Shown here piece after piece: positions 18,186-29,500 of a DNA stretch of 64,000 bases. The stretch's first letter is position 1; the number at the start of each line of letters is the position of its first letter. The notes below the pieces were generated by a model. It was not told the DNA's origin. It made no database searches and was given only the letters and a program-made list of their open reading frames with translations. The translations under genes and the position numbers were made by a program. The stretch is from Caecitellus pseudoparvulus (lineage: Eukaryota > Bigyra: Bicosoecida). The stretch lies in assembly GCA_965644315.1 (NCBI GenBank), contig CBFFRQ010000069.1:868001-932000 (forward strand). The letters are read 5' to 3'.

Positions 18186-21100
18186 ATGGAGCCCACGGAG
18201 TCCTTCAGGCGGAAAGCGCTGTCTGAAGAGCAGAAACGCGCTCTTCTTCGAGCAGACGCCAGAGGTGCCTCTGCCGGTCTTGCAGCCTTCCTTCCTGCTC
18301 CTAGGGCTCGCAGCGGTGAATCTGATTTGAAGAGCACCCGACCCGCGTCACACGCAGGCGGGAAGCACCTCCCTCGGCTATCTAGCGGCAGCGCGAGCGC
18401 CAGGGGCCAGGTGCTGGCGCATGGACCCCAGCCTGGAATGAGAAGTGCACGTCAACCATCGCGTTCAGAAAACCAGCGACTGCGAGCGTCAGCACCTCTT
18501 CCTCAGCTTGCACATCAAGGAGGCAAGGCTTCCATGCCAGGGCTGGATTTGGAGTCGCTTTCCTCCGGTGACAGGAGAGTCGTCTCAACGTGGGCGGTTG
18601 GTGGCGGCGCCACTGGGACCCTCTCCCCACTCGCAAGCTCACCGCGTGCGGGGCGCAGCACGTCGCGCATCATTGGGCAGCATGGGCGCTGGTACTTGCC
18701 CGCCTCGGCAGGTGAAGCTGAGTGGGTGGGGCAGCTAGTCGGTTGCGCCGACGTGGGCGGGGAGGACGCCAGCCACACCAAGCCAGGGGGCATCGCGAGG
18801 GGCCTGGTGGGAGTGCCGAGAGACATGCGGGCTCAGCGGGTCGTCTTCCACGTCGGGTCGGCCACTGGCATTGACCCCTCACGGCAGAATGAGAAGCTCG
18901 TCTTTCCCAAGCGCAGACACTGGCGCAAACTCAGCTCCAAAGCCTCCCCCAGAGTGCCCATGACTGGGGACCTGCTCCTTGCTGTGCAGGGGAGTGAAAA
19001 CCTGGGAAACCTTCTGCGGAAAGTGTCACGGCCGACCCTGCACGTCACCCTGCGTCTGGGCAAGGTTACCATCTTTCAAGCTGACTTGCCCGGGGCTCCA
19101 ACACCACCTTGGGAGTTCCCCGTGTGCCTGCCTCTTGATCGCCTGGGCGAGAAGGCTCTCTTTGAACCGCTGTGTCTGGAGCTTCGGAAACGTGTGGGCG
19201 GAACAGTGCTTGGGACTGTGCAAGTGCCCATTAAGCCAGCGCTGCACTGCGGTTTTGAGGCAGTTTGCGATCACAATAGGGACCCCGACTCTGGGTTTTC
19301 GCTGCCTGTCGCTGCAGCAGAGGCGTCAAGTTACGCTGATGAGGATGCGTTGTCGCGTCAAGGTGGGGCTGTGGAGTCCAAAGTGTCCCAGTCTGACGGG
19401 GAAGGGAAGGCTGCTGCCGACCCGCAAGAAGCCAGAGACGCGCCTTCCGGCGACGAAGAACGCGTCTTGGGTGAATCCCTCCCCCCAGCGAGCGGTCGCT
19501 ATGATCCATACTTCGATTTGCACCTTCCAGATGCGGTGGATGTGCTGGGAGGGCCGCAGTGGGTGTTGGTCAAGGATGTGTTTGGCCGTGCAGCGAAGGA
19601 GACGCGGCCGGATCAAGTGCGTCAGCTGGCAAAGCTGAAACTGGCCCTTGCATGGCGCCCTCCTATGCACCACGATGAATTGAATGCGCTGGTCAAGGCC
19701 CAGCTGTCTCAAGATGACATGGCTGGAGGAATTCCCGGCTGGGACTTGGCTGCCCAGGGGCATCAGCCGCAGCCGTCCACCTCCGCAAGGCGAGCATCCC
19801 GTGGCCAAGGAAGGCGCCAGCTACCGGGCGGAAGGAGAATAGTCAAGCATGTTGTTTTGTCTCCGTACGGAACGTTCGCGTTTGATGACTCCCGCCAAGT
19901 GGAGGAGATGAAGGCAGTCAGGGCAGCAAGAGCCCGAGCTGCGGCGTTGCGTAGGGCCGCCATCCACCGCCACGCTGCGATAACCATCCAGGCGACCTGG
20001 AGGGGGCATCTAGGCCGCCTGGAGGCCACCCATCGCGCCGCCAGAGTGGTCAGTGCTGCTATTCGCATCCAGGCCTTGCTTCGACAGAAGCTGGCGCAAG
20101 CCCAGGTTGCAGGGCTGAAGCGACAAGCCGCTGTGGAGACTGTCCTGGCCATGGCGCAGGATGCTGTGGCCCAAGCAAGGGTGTCACTCGCTGCTGCAGA
20201 GGCCCGCAGGGAGCGATACCTTGCCAGGGCTGCTGAGCGGGGGGTGCCCCCATCGCTAAAAGCCAGCACGTTGACACTGCCCTTGCCAGGCGGGCAGGAT
20301 GCCATCCACCTGCCCGCGACGCCCAAGCAAATGCTGGGCTCGGCCAAGGTGTTCTCCGATCAGCTCTCCCCTGAAGCCCTCGCCCACTGTTTTGGTGAGG
20401 GGGCACTTGACGCAGAGCGGGCGCTAGTGGCTTGTGCCTTGGCAGCGCTCTGGGGTGTGGGCAAGCCAACCCCTGAGGTTGGTGTTCGCATCATGGCTTC
20501 TTCAACATTCTTGCCAAGCCTCTTCAGTGTGCATCCCAGCGACTTGCCACCAGCCCGACGACAAGCAGCCGCAATTATTTTGAGCCGGCACCCGCGATGC
20601 GCCGACGCGCAGGCTGGTCTCATGATGCGGAAGAAGTCCGAAGATGCCGTGCTGCACATGCGGCGGGTGCTCCGAGATGTTCAGTCGGAAATAACTCCGA
20701 GTGTGCTGGGCCACCGGCATTCGTTCACCCTTGCCCCCCCCCAGCGGCTGCACAGCCCGCGAACTTCTTCGCGCCTTTGCGATGCTGTTGACGAGACCAG
20801 CGCTGATGCAGACGCTGCTCCAAGGATGCAACCTACCCTCTCAAGCATGGGTCATGGGCCAGGAAAGTCGCCTATGCCCGACGACGGTTCAGTTGCAGGC
20901 TCCCGGCCAGGACAGGAAGGTGCCACCCAGTCAGAAGAGCATGGCCATGGTGCTGACGCCGAAGTTGAGGATGTCGGAGCAGCCAAGCTTGCAGTCGATG
21001 TTGTGGCCGTTCCTTCAGTGCGGAAGCCGGCCACTGCCCTTCAGAGCCCCCGAAAGCGGCGCAAGAGGCGGCGCAAGAAGCGCACCAGACCTGAAGGAGG

Positions 21101-23525
21101 CGAGCGAGGAGCGTCACGTCTAACCCCGCAGCAGCAAGCCGCTCGCATCGCAGGCCAGAAACGGCGAGCGGCCAGGACACGCAAGCAGGATGCTGCTTCT
21201 GTCGAGCGGTTGAAGACGTTGGCTGTGTTCATGCGTTGGCTCATCGTGTTGGCGTTCTGGAGACCCCCCGCTCGCCTGAACCCCTCCAAGTTGACCCCTG
21301 AAGCACAGATGGAAGTGGACCTGAAAGAAGTACGCCTTGTGAAGGTCACAGATGCCGCCCTCAAGACTGTGCAATCGGCGCTGGGCCACATTGTTGGTCC
21401 TGTGCTGGCGCACTTCGCGAACCAGCGCGACCCAGGCCAAGGTGCGCTAGTCACTGGCGCAGCTCTTTGCACGCTTCTGAACATCCCCTCACCGTGCTGG
21501 GCGTCAGCAGGCAAGGTTATTCGGCGGAAGGGCTTTGTCAGAAAGCTCGGGCTCGTACATCCCTCCCTACTCTCCAAGAACGCCCAGCGGGATGCCAGAT
21601 TCGTGCTGCGAGCACATGCAAAGCATAGCATTGATATCAACAACGGTCTCCGGCGCATTCAAGGATATGTGGACGGAGTCCGCGGCGACGGCTATGGCTC
21701 GCTGGGGCTCAAGCGGGCAATCAAGGAGGCAGGCACGCATACCACAGCGGCGTCGCTAGGCCCCCCGGAGACAACAGTCATGGATGAAGTAGAGGACGTG
21801 CTACACATGTGGTGCTTGCTCACCGCATTTTGGATGCCGATGGATGACTCAACCACAGTGACCTCTGGAGGCAGCACGTTTCACCTGGACGAAGAGGTCG
21901 TCGACATCTTCAGGAAGAAGGGATTCTCGAACCCCAAGGCGGCAGCGTCAGCTGCTGCTGCTGCCGCCGCTGCCGAGTATGCAGAGGGGAGGGACCTTGG
22001 CAGTATCCTGCACAAGCGTGGTTTGGACTTGAGCCCAGACCAGATCCAGCACTTTGTCCGGATGTACGAGGCACAGGCTCCCAGGCTGGGCCAAGCGGCT
22101 GCACCGCACGGCCAAGGCGCATCCGCTGAAGTGGTTGCCATGATGGCATCCCCATCCCCCTCACCGACTGACTTCGGCGAGCATCGACAGCTGACCGCCT
22201 CACCCATCGACGTTTTCGGGCCTGCAACAAGTGCTGCTGAGGCCTCACCAGGCAGCGCTCCGCCCACGCCAGTCATGCGAGAGCGACCCGCTCAACGGCC
22301 CAGCCCACAGCCCAGCCCGCATCAGATGCCTGGTACTCTTGCCGCCTTAAGGACTCGCTTGTTGTCTGATGCAAGCCAAGCACGGCAGGCGTCTTGTGAC
22401 AGCAGGGATACCTCGCTTCCCCTCTCGGATGTTCCACCCCTAGCAGAGGCGAAGGCGCTGCTGCTGGCCGTGCTGTCTGAGCCCGAGATTCGCAGTGAGC
22501 TGCAGTGCATGGACCCATGGGCATCTCCTGCCGCTCGATCTGTTGCTTGCATGGCAGCTGCGATACTGGGCGAGCGGGCCCCAACTTGGGCCTGGTTTCG
22601 CCATGCTGTGCGCAAAGGAGGCCTGGTGTTCCATGCTGCACAAGAGGCCACACCTGCATCGCTCGTGGATGCAGCCCGGAGCCGCGCGCTTACTGCCCTG
22701 GAGCTGCGACAACTTCATACTGTGCAGCCTGATCTGCTGCGCCAGCTGCCGCTTGGCTTAGCAGCCATGCTGCAGTGGGGGCGGGCGCTGACAGCGCAGC
22801 CTGCTGCGGGGAGCAAGAAGGTCTCCATTCCTCGCTGTGTGCGCCTGGCCAACATGGCAGGGTCCCCCTTACCCACCCCAGTACTTTCAAGTGACGCAGT
22901 GTTCTCCGACTGGGTTCATTGCAACGTGCTCCTCGCGGCGGCAGCAGCCCGCGGCCACCTGGCCAGGTGGGCGCGCAAGCCCAAGCTTCAGGCTGTGCTG
23001 GACCCCTCCACACCGCTGGGCAGGGCGAAAAGGTCCATCAGCCGCTGTGGCCCTGCCGCCTTAAAGAGTATCCTTGCACTGCGACCTTTCCCTCGCATTG
23101 CAGCTCGAGTGGCGTGCGCGCTGGCAGCGCTCTTCGGAAAAGGAGCAACCGGCGAAGGGGTGAAGGATGTCATGCGCAGCGCGAATTTGCATGCTGCTCT
23201 GCTCACTGTGACGAGTGCGGACGTAGAGAGCTTGCGTTTCATGATGCAGCGCATGCGGCATTGGCTGCTTGTGTCAACTTCACCGGGGGCGGTTCTTGAT
23301 GCCTGCCACAGAGTACAGTGCCCCGCTCTCTCAGCAATTGTGCGTTGGGTGTTGGTGTTTACAGACACAGTTGCTTCCCAAGTGGAGCGCGTGAGCAGCG
23401 CGTCTGAGCCAGACTTGGTGGGTGACGACCTGGAGCTGAAGAGCACCCTCAACACCATCCAAGTTGATGTGGTTGCTGAAGTCCAGGCTATGGTCCAGAA
23501 GGGGGAGGGGGAGGCCGCCCAGTGA
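18186..23525 (+). CDS. C2-like/IQ protein with repeated dynein-stalk-like modules
   Basis: This is a single exon of 1,779 residues from the ATG at 18,186. An in-frame ATG at 18,003 exists but would add an unconvincing Cys/Arg-rich leader. The N-terminus is basic and disordered. A C2-like beta domain lies at about residues 263-350. IQ calmodulin-binding motifs lie at about 597-640 (ITIQATWRGHLGRL and IRIQALLRQKL). Four helical modules follow at about 747-836, 1,087-1,165, 1,451-1,545 and 1,639-1,750. Each has a small-residue helix (ACALAALWG, GAALCTLLN, ACMAAAILG, ACALAALFG), then a conserved helix ending near an F/L-x-x-L motif. This resembles the segment next to the microtubule-binding domain in the stalk of dynein heavy chains. 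A basic patch (RKRRKRRRKK) lies near residue 960. No AAA+ motor is present. I infer a calmodulin-binding, cytoskeleton-associated protein, plausibly flagellar. Confidence 0.7.
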   Translation: MEPTESFRRKALSEEQKRALLRADARGASAGLAAFLPAPRARSGESDLKSTRPASHAGGKHLPRLSSGSASARGQVLAHGPQPGMRSARQPSRSENQRLRASAPLPQLAHQGGKASMPGLDLESLSSGDRRVVSTWAVGGGATGTLSPLASSPRAGRSTSRIIGQHGRWYLPASAGEAEWVGQLVGCADVGGEDASHTKPGGIARGLVGVPRDMRAQRVVFHVGSATGIDPSRQNEKLVFPKRRHWRKLSSKASPRVPMTGDLLLAVQGSENLGNLLRKVSRPTLHVTLRLGKVTIFQADLPGAPTPPWEFPVCLPLDRLGEKALFEPLCLELRKRVGGTVLGTVQVPIKPALHCGFEAVCDHNRDPDSGFSLPVAAAEASSYADEDALSRQGGAVESKVSQSDGEGKAAADPQEARDAPSGDEERVLGESLPPASGRYDPYFDLHLPDAVDVLGGPQWVLVKDVFGRAAKETRPDQVRQLAKLKLALAWRPPMHHDELNALVKAQLSQDDMAGGIPGWDLAAQGHQPQPSTSARRASRGQGRRQLPGGRRIVKHVVLSPYGTFAFDDSRQVEEMKAVRAARARAAALRRAAIHRHAAITIQATWRGHLGRLEATHRAARVVSAAIRIQALLRQKLAQAQVAGLKRQAAVETVLAMAQDAVAQARVSLAAAEARRERYLARAAERGVPPSLKASTLTLPLPGGQDAIHLPATPKQMLGSAKVFSDQLSPEALAHCFGEGALDAERALVACALAALWGVGKPTPEVGVRIMASSTFLPSLFSVHPSDLPPARRQAAAIILSRHPRCADAQAGLMMRKKSEDAVLHMRRVLRDVQSEITPSVLGHRHSFTLAPPQRLHSPRTSSRLCDAVDETSADADAAPRMQPTLSSMGHGPGKSPMPDDGSVAGSRPGQEGATQSEEHGHGADAEVEDVGAAKLAVDVVAVPSVRKPATALQSPRKRRKRRRKKRTRPEGGERGASRLTPQQQAARIAGQKRRAARTRKQDAASVERLKTLAVFMRWLIVLAFWRPPARLNPSKLTPEAQMEVDLKEVRLVKVTDAALKTVQSALGHIVGPVLAHFANQRDPGQGALVTGAALCTLLNIPSPCWASAGKVIRRKGFVRKLGLVHPSLLSKNAQRDARFVLRAHAKHSIDINNGLRRIQGYVDGVRGDGYGSLGLKRAIKEAGTHTTAASLGPPETTVMDEVEDVLHMWCLLTAFWMPMDDSTTVTSGGSTFHLDEEVVDIFRKKGFSNPKAAASAAAAAAAAEYAEGRDLGSILHKRGLDLSPDQIQHFVRMYEAQAPRLGQAAAPHGQGASAEVVAMMASPSPSPTDFGEHRQLTASPIDVFGPATSAAEASPGSAPPTPVMRERPAQRPSPQPSPHQMPGTLAALRTRLLSDASQARQASCDSRDTSLPLSDVPPLAEAKALLLAVLSEPEIRSELQCMDPWASPAARSVACMAAAILGERAPTWAWFRHAVRKGGLVFHAAQEATPASLVDAARSRALTALELRQLHTVQPDLLRQLPLGLAAMLQWGRALTAQPAAGSKKVSIPRCVRLANMAGSPLPTPVLSSDAVFSDWVHCNVLLAAAAARGHLARWARKPKLQAVLDPSTPLGRAKRSISRCGPAALKSILALRPFPRIAARVACALAALFGKGATGEGVKDVMRSANLHAALLTVTSADVESLRFMMQRMRHWLLVSTSPGAVLDACHRVQCPALSAIVRWVLVFTDTVASQVERVSSASEPDLVGDDLELKSTLNTIQVDVVAEVQAMVQKGEGEAAQ

Positions 23526-23536
23526 TGAGAAATGCA

Positions 23537-26500
23537 TTACTCCTCGTCAACGGCTGTGTTGTTCAGGGTCCCCCGGCATGCTGGTGTCCCGCACTTGCAC
23601 GTCGCCAACTTCTCAGCGTACGGGAACTGGTAGTCGTACGTCAGCTCCTGGCCAGGGGCAATGGCACGACCTGCATACACAAATACCCGGCGGCGATCGG
23701 AGTTGCGCCTTGCCCGAGAGTGCAGCCTCCTGCCGATGAAAGCAAGCGGGGGGGGAAGGGATGCGGCTTGTTGGCGCGAGGTTGGGTCAGCAGCAGTGTA
23801 GGGGCCTGCGTACCCCATGCCTCGCTGAGCAGGTGGTATGACCTGTCCTTCAGCCCACAAATCAATGGCCTGATCAGACTTGGAAGTATCCTGCGCTTTG
23901 CCGAGGCTGCGCTCAACTGCTGGCAAGGTAGCCACAGCGTAGCAGTTTGGGTCGCAGGAGTGGTTGATGTACCTTGCACGTCCCCCGAACACAGAGGCGT
24001 CGATTGCTTCGTGCTGCCCAATCCGGAACATGTAGTCGGCCACGCCGGCGGCGCCGTACTTCCCCTCGCGTAGCTCACAAACCCCACCAGACACGATCTC
24101 TCCTACGTACTCGGCCACAACATCATCCAATGGCACTGGCCGTGTCGCGTACAGGCCCGCACCGTCAATGCTGGACCTGCCCATCTTCAAGGAGCCCACG
24201 GACCACCTTGCCCGCCGACTGAGGACGTCCAACGAAATGACGCCATTGTATCCAGAGCCCCACCCAGGGTGTGACGCTTCAGGTACCGGGGAGCTGGACG
24301 CAGAAATGCTGACGGCGCGCCGTTTCGCATGGGGCTCCGCGGAAACCACTGCTGACGCCAATGCACGGCCTTCCGTGCCCTGGGCTCGTCCATAGACTTC
24401 AGGAAGCTCGAGGACTCCTGGCGGCGCGGCAGCATACTGCTGCTTCAAACGGGTACGTTGCAACCAAGTGCTGTGTCCTTCAGCACGTGCGCAGCCTTCG
24501 TTCGGAAAGAGCAAGGACTCAGCCATGGCGCTCCTCCACGCAACCAAGGATCCCAGCACTCCTGCCTCACATTCCAAGGGAGAATCCTGCGGGGATGGTT
24601 TGCTTGACGAAGCATGCAGTGCCTGTGCTGCCTCCCTCACAGCTATCGCTGAAAACACGGCATCTTCATTGGCAGGGGTGCACCCAAGCACTGCGTGCGA
24701 TTGCACAGTATGAGCTATTGGCTTTGGAAGACTTGCGCGCAGGGCGGCGTACACCTGGCATTGTGCAGCTCCGCTGGGAGGTGTCGGTTCTCCGAACAAG
24801 ACTGACCCAGGCTCCCGACCGTGAAGCACGTCCACAACACAGGACAGCAGCTGCGCACAGAAAGTGATGGGTCTGCCGCCCTTGCTTTGGGTGCTGGGGT
24901 GGGAGCCGGGCCACGGTACTCCGAATGCCATGCAGAGTCCCTGAAGAAGCGGGGGATTGGGCAGAACTGCGGATCCTGCTACAGCATCATCATGCACACC
25001 TAACCCCATCCTGCACCGGACGTGATCGACTGCTGCACCCAAAGTAGGCGAGTCCGGTGTCTGTGATGATGCCAGCCCCAGGGCGCGGCTGCAACCAATG
25101 CTGTCTAGCAGCTGCCGAAGGACTGCGTACCTGCCGCGCAGCCGTTCACCAATGAGGGCCGCACTTTCGATGGGGCTCTGCACGCGCCCATCGCCCATCA
25201 CCCGGCACCTGACTTGTTTATGCCGGCACTCGTGAGGCTTCCCGGTCCTGCACCCTGCGCACTGGGTGGGGTCGCCTTGCAGCGTACCAACCACCTGCAC
25301 AGCTTGAGAGGGGAGCTGCCATGGTGCGTCAGGCCCTGCCTCCTGTGGGAGAGACTTGGACACTTGAAGCACAGCAGCCTCAGCAGCTCCCTGCAGCACA
25401 GCGGGAGTCAGCTTCTCTGATGTGGCTCGCAGTGCAGCGATGACTGTTGGAACGACGTTGGCCCGGGCAGAAGCTTCGGTGTGTCGCGACCGCAATTGCT
25501 TGTCCACAGCCCGCTGCACTTCCGGGCGAAGCACAGCAGAAGGTGGGTCGTGCAAGATGCTTGCCGGCAGCAGCGGAGCATGGGGAGCAAACACCGCATT
25601 GCTCAGGGCGACAGCATCGTACGGTCGCGCCAGCGCGTGCAGGTTCGAAGGCGGCCCCTTAGGACCGCCTGCATCAGGTTGGCCTCCTCGAGCTCCTGGG
25701 GATGTGCGAGCCTGGCTGGACACTTCATGCGAGAGGTTCACGCACAGCAACCACCTGGCGTGGCCTGGTAAGGAATGGAGCCAGTCAATCAAGCTTGCTA
25801 GATACCATCGGAGAGCACTGCCATGGGCATTGCCCCCTTTCCATGTGGAGGGGCGCAGTGCAGAGACAGGATCTTCATGAAGCACTTGAGCAGCCAGCCC
25901 AGCGAGCTCCGCAGCACCTGCTTGCAGCGTCGGCCCAAACCCTGCTGTGCCTTGCGCCACATCGCAGCCAGCGACCATGCGGGGGTGCATGCCTTTCCTG
26001 ATCGCTTCAAGCTGTAGGGGTGTGAGGCCCAGCGGCGGCGACTGCACTGAGGCATCAAGGCCTGCCTGCCCTTCTGCACTGAGCGGAGGCTCTTGCCCGA
26101 ACGGCCAAAAAGTCTGCGGAAAGGCAACAGCCGCCATGGCCTGCTTCAAGAACGAAATTCTGTCAACTGGAACTTCATGCGGCTGAGAGGCAAGGACCCG
26201 CTCAGCCAGATCTGCTGCAGAGGCCCCCCCCCCAGCCCCGGCTGCAGAGCGAAGGAGTAGGAGACGCAAGGCTTGCGCAGCAGCCAGAACTGATGCTAAT
26301 GGACCAACATCGGGCAGAACGGGGAGGGGCTTGCTGCGGTTCGGGGCGAAGGAGACGGCACGGCCACGCAGAAAGCATGTCGCTCTGGGTGCTTGCGGCC
26401 GAAGCAGGGGTGCCGCCCACATCTCCACATCATCTCCTCCAGCTAAACTGCAACCCTGCAGAGAAGGAAAGAGAAGAGACATGACGTCTTCTTCAAAGCC

Positions 26501-29500
26501 GCTTACGGACAATGGGTCTGCAAAGGAAGGCGGTATGCCTCCTGGCACTCTGCTCATGAGTGCACCCTTTGACTCCTGTGAGGCGTACACTTCCTCGACC
26601 AGCTTTTCCCATGCTGCAGCAGCGGCCGGGCTGTGATCTTGCAGAGCCCGGTGCATGCGGTTGTCCACGGGATGCCGCTCTGTCGAGCAGGCCCACCCAA
26701 GAGCAGACGACCACATGCCAAGCTCGCCACGCCGCATGTGCACAGCTGTTGCCCTAGCCTTTGGGGCGGTCATTCCCGAGTGGCACAGCAATGCCGCCAC
26801 GAGCCAGTCAAAGCCCGAGCCGCTTTCAATGGCTTGGGGTCCATGCGCATCACGAATGAGCTCCAGCGCTGGCGCGGAGGCGTCCTTCGCCTCCTCACTG
26901 TCTCCGCCTTGGCTCTTGCCGTGTAAAGAGCACAAGGCTTCTTCGAAAGCCAGGATGCTTGGAGCAACATGCCGCCGATGTAAGCCACTGTCACTGTCAG
27001 ACACATCACCCAGGCCCTGCACACCTAGCCTGTACCTCCACAGCATGTGCCAGTTTCGTGGACCGCATGTCCCGTTTCGAAGGTTATCGTCAGTGCCATC
27101 CCTCTGACGCTTGCGACCACGTTTCTTTGGCTGCCCTGCTGTTGCATCTGCGGCTGCCCCGTCACTGTCGGTGGCACTGGCTGCCTTGTCCTCTCCTGCG
27201 TCACCCGCCTCCTCCCCTGTCGCTTCTGGAGCGTCAGACACAATACCATCAGACTCGCGAGTGCGAGCGATCGGTGCTTGAGCAGGCAGAGAAACGCAAG
27301 CATCGTACCACTCTCTTGCTGCCATGGAATAAGCCAACGCTGCCAAGGTCCTGTTGACTGATTGCCGGGCACCTTTCGTCTCAGCATCGGCGACCGGCAA
27401 AGCACTGGATACAGGTACAGGGCGACTTGTGCTCCACACTGGGTACTTCGGGCCTGTCATTGGAGGAGGAGGCACCAATGGACCCTGCAACACCTTTGGC
27501 AGTGACTTTCGTGCCTGCTCTAGCAGAGCTTCTGCGGCTGCGTTGACCAATGCGTGTTGCGTTGAGGATTCGGACAGCCCTGACACGGCGGGCCGTTCTT
27601 GAGACTGAGCCACGCTAGTTGTGCGGCGAAAGCCAGCACTGGACCCCGACTCTCCGAGGCATGACTTCGAATAAGAAAGCAGTCCCGGAGCAGCAACCAC
27701 TGCTGGTCCAGATGAAACGAGGTCGGTTGGCTGGTTCTTGACCGCCTGCGCCGCCTCATGTGCAGGCATCGCCGAAGGTTGCAGCCTCGAGAGTGCAGCT
27801 TCTGTGCTTGGAGTTGCTGGCGCTGCTGCTGTGGAGTTCAAGGTGGTGGAAGGGGGGCCCCCGTGCATCTGGGGGGCGGGGGGCCGCGATGAGTCCCTCA
27901 GCTTGGCGTGAATATGGGCTTGCAAAGAACCCTTCGCAGGAGCCGATGCTTGGCCTGCGAGACGCCGGTGGCGGTCAGCAGCCCGAGCAACGACAGCATG
28001 CCGCGGCAGTGCGGCACACTGAAGGGCGCTTACGTCAGGTTGGTCATTCTGGAGACTTCGGAGGGCAGGGAGCAGTACTGGCAGCGCAGTTCTGGCGGCA
28101 GCGGCGGGGCACTCCGAGGCAGCTGGGGCGTGCGTCAAGTGAGTGAGCTGAAAAGACGCAAAGCTACTCTTTTCAGCGCCTCTTTCCTCCCTACTTTCAG
28201 ATTCAGGGCAGTCGAACTCATCCCACTCAGCAATGAAGGGGTTTGAAGAGTCAAATGTGTCCTCCACCGCGCTTGACTCTGCCCCCATGGCAGGCTGAGC
28301 CTCCCTCGTTTGTGCCTGGTGCAGCGTGGAACTCATGATAAGCTCACTCAGTACACCCTGGGCTACAGATGCACTCCAAGGAAGGCAGTCTAGAACACTC
28401 CCCACTCCTGCTTGAGTGATCCCCTGCACAAGGCGAGGGTTGCAGCCCCAGGCGAGTTCTCGCACAGGGTGGGCAGGCGCCGCCTGCTGAGCCTCAAGAA
28501 CATGCTGAAGAAGCTGGCAGTGAGCTAGCTGCACCGTCAAGGCAACTTGCTGCTGGCTGTTTGCACGAAGGAGCAAGGGTGTGGCCACGGGAACCGGGGA
28601 CCAAACTTGGTGCTGCCCCGCGAGGATGCTCATGAGCGGCGGCATGGCTCGTGAGACGACACCAGTGACTGAGCACTGCTTGACACACAGTGTACCCCAC
28701 AATGCAGCTTTCTCCTCAGAAGTCATCGGAGCCAGGGGGAGCTTGTCTTGCTCGCTCCCCTCTTGCACTCTGGCCTCGCTGGTTCCGGCGCCTGCATGGC
28801 TTTGCGCTTGGGCAAGCAGATCTTGGGGAAGGTGGGCTGCGAGTCTACGCTTCACAGCTTCTTGTGTTGTTTGGGGGCAAGCCAGCCTCGCGAAAGGCGC
28901 CTCCGTGGCGGGTTTCGTAACGACCAAGTTCGCTTGCTTCCAAAAGTTCTGTACCCACGTCAAGGTGGGCAAGAGAAGAGCTGGAGGAACTGGCAGCGCC
29001 CAAGCAGGGAGCTTGCATGCACCCTTAGCAGAATCGGTGGCCGCTTGGGCGAGCTGCCCCAGCTGCATGGAGGCGAAGGGTTGGTGCCTTTGCTGCACGA
29101 GTTGCCGCACTTCTACGGGCTTGCTCGTCCGGCGCACCGTGTGCCAGATGTCGGCACTGGCACGGTGGCCACGCTGAGAACCCTGCATGGGGATGCCCAG
29201 ACTGGAGGTGAGTGCATGGATCAGTGTGTCCGTGAACACCGCGTGCATGGACCTGGCGCATGTGGCAGGCACTGACGCAACATCGTATGTTCCATGAGAT
29301 ATGGCAACCTGCGCCGCGATACGTCTATGCGTTTCCAGTAGGAATGCCAGGTCAGGTGGGCCTGCGGGTGCAAGCCAAGACAGCAGTTGTTGGTCAGGCG
29401 ACTGCACCTCTTGTACGAGTTCCTCTCTTCCCGCGAGGCTTTCGACACGGAAGACAGCATCAATAGCCTGGTCCTCTGTGGAAAAGAACCCCAATTCCTG

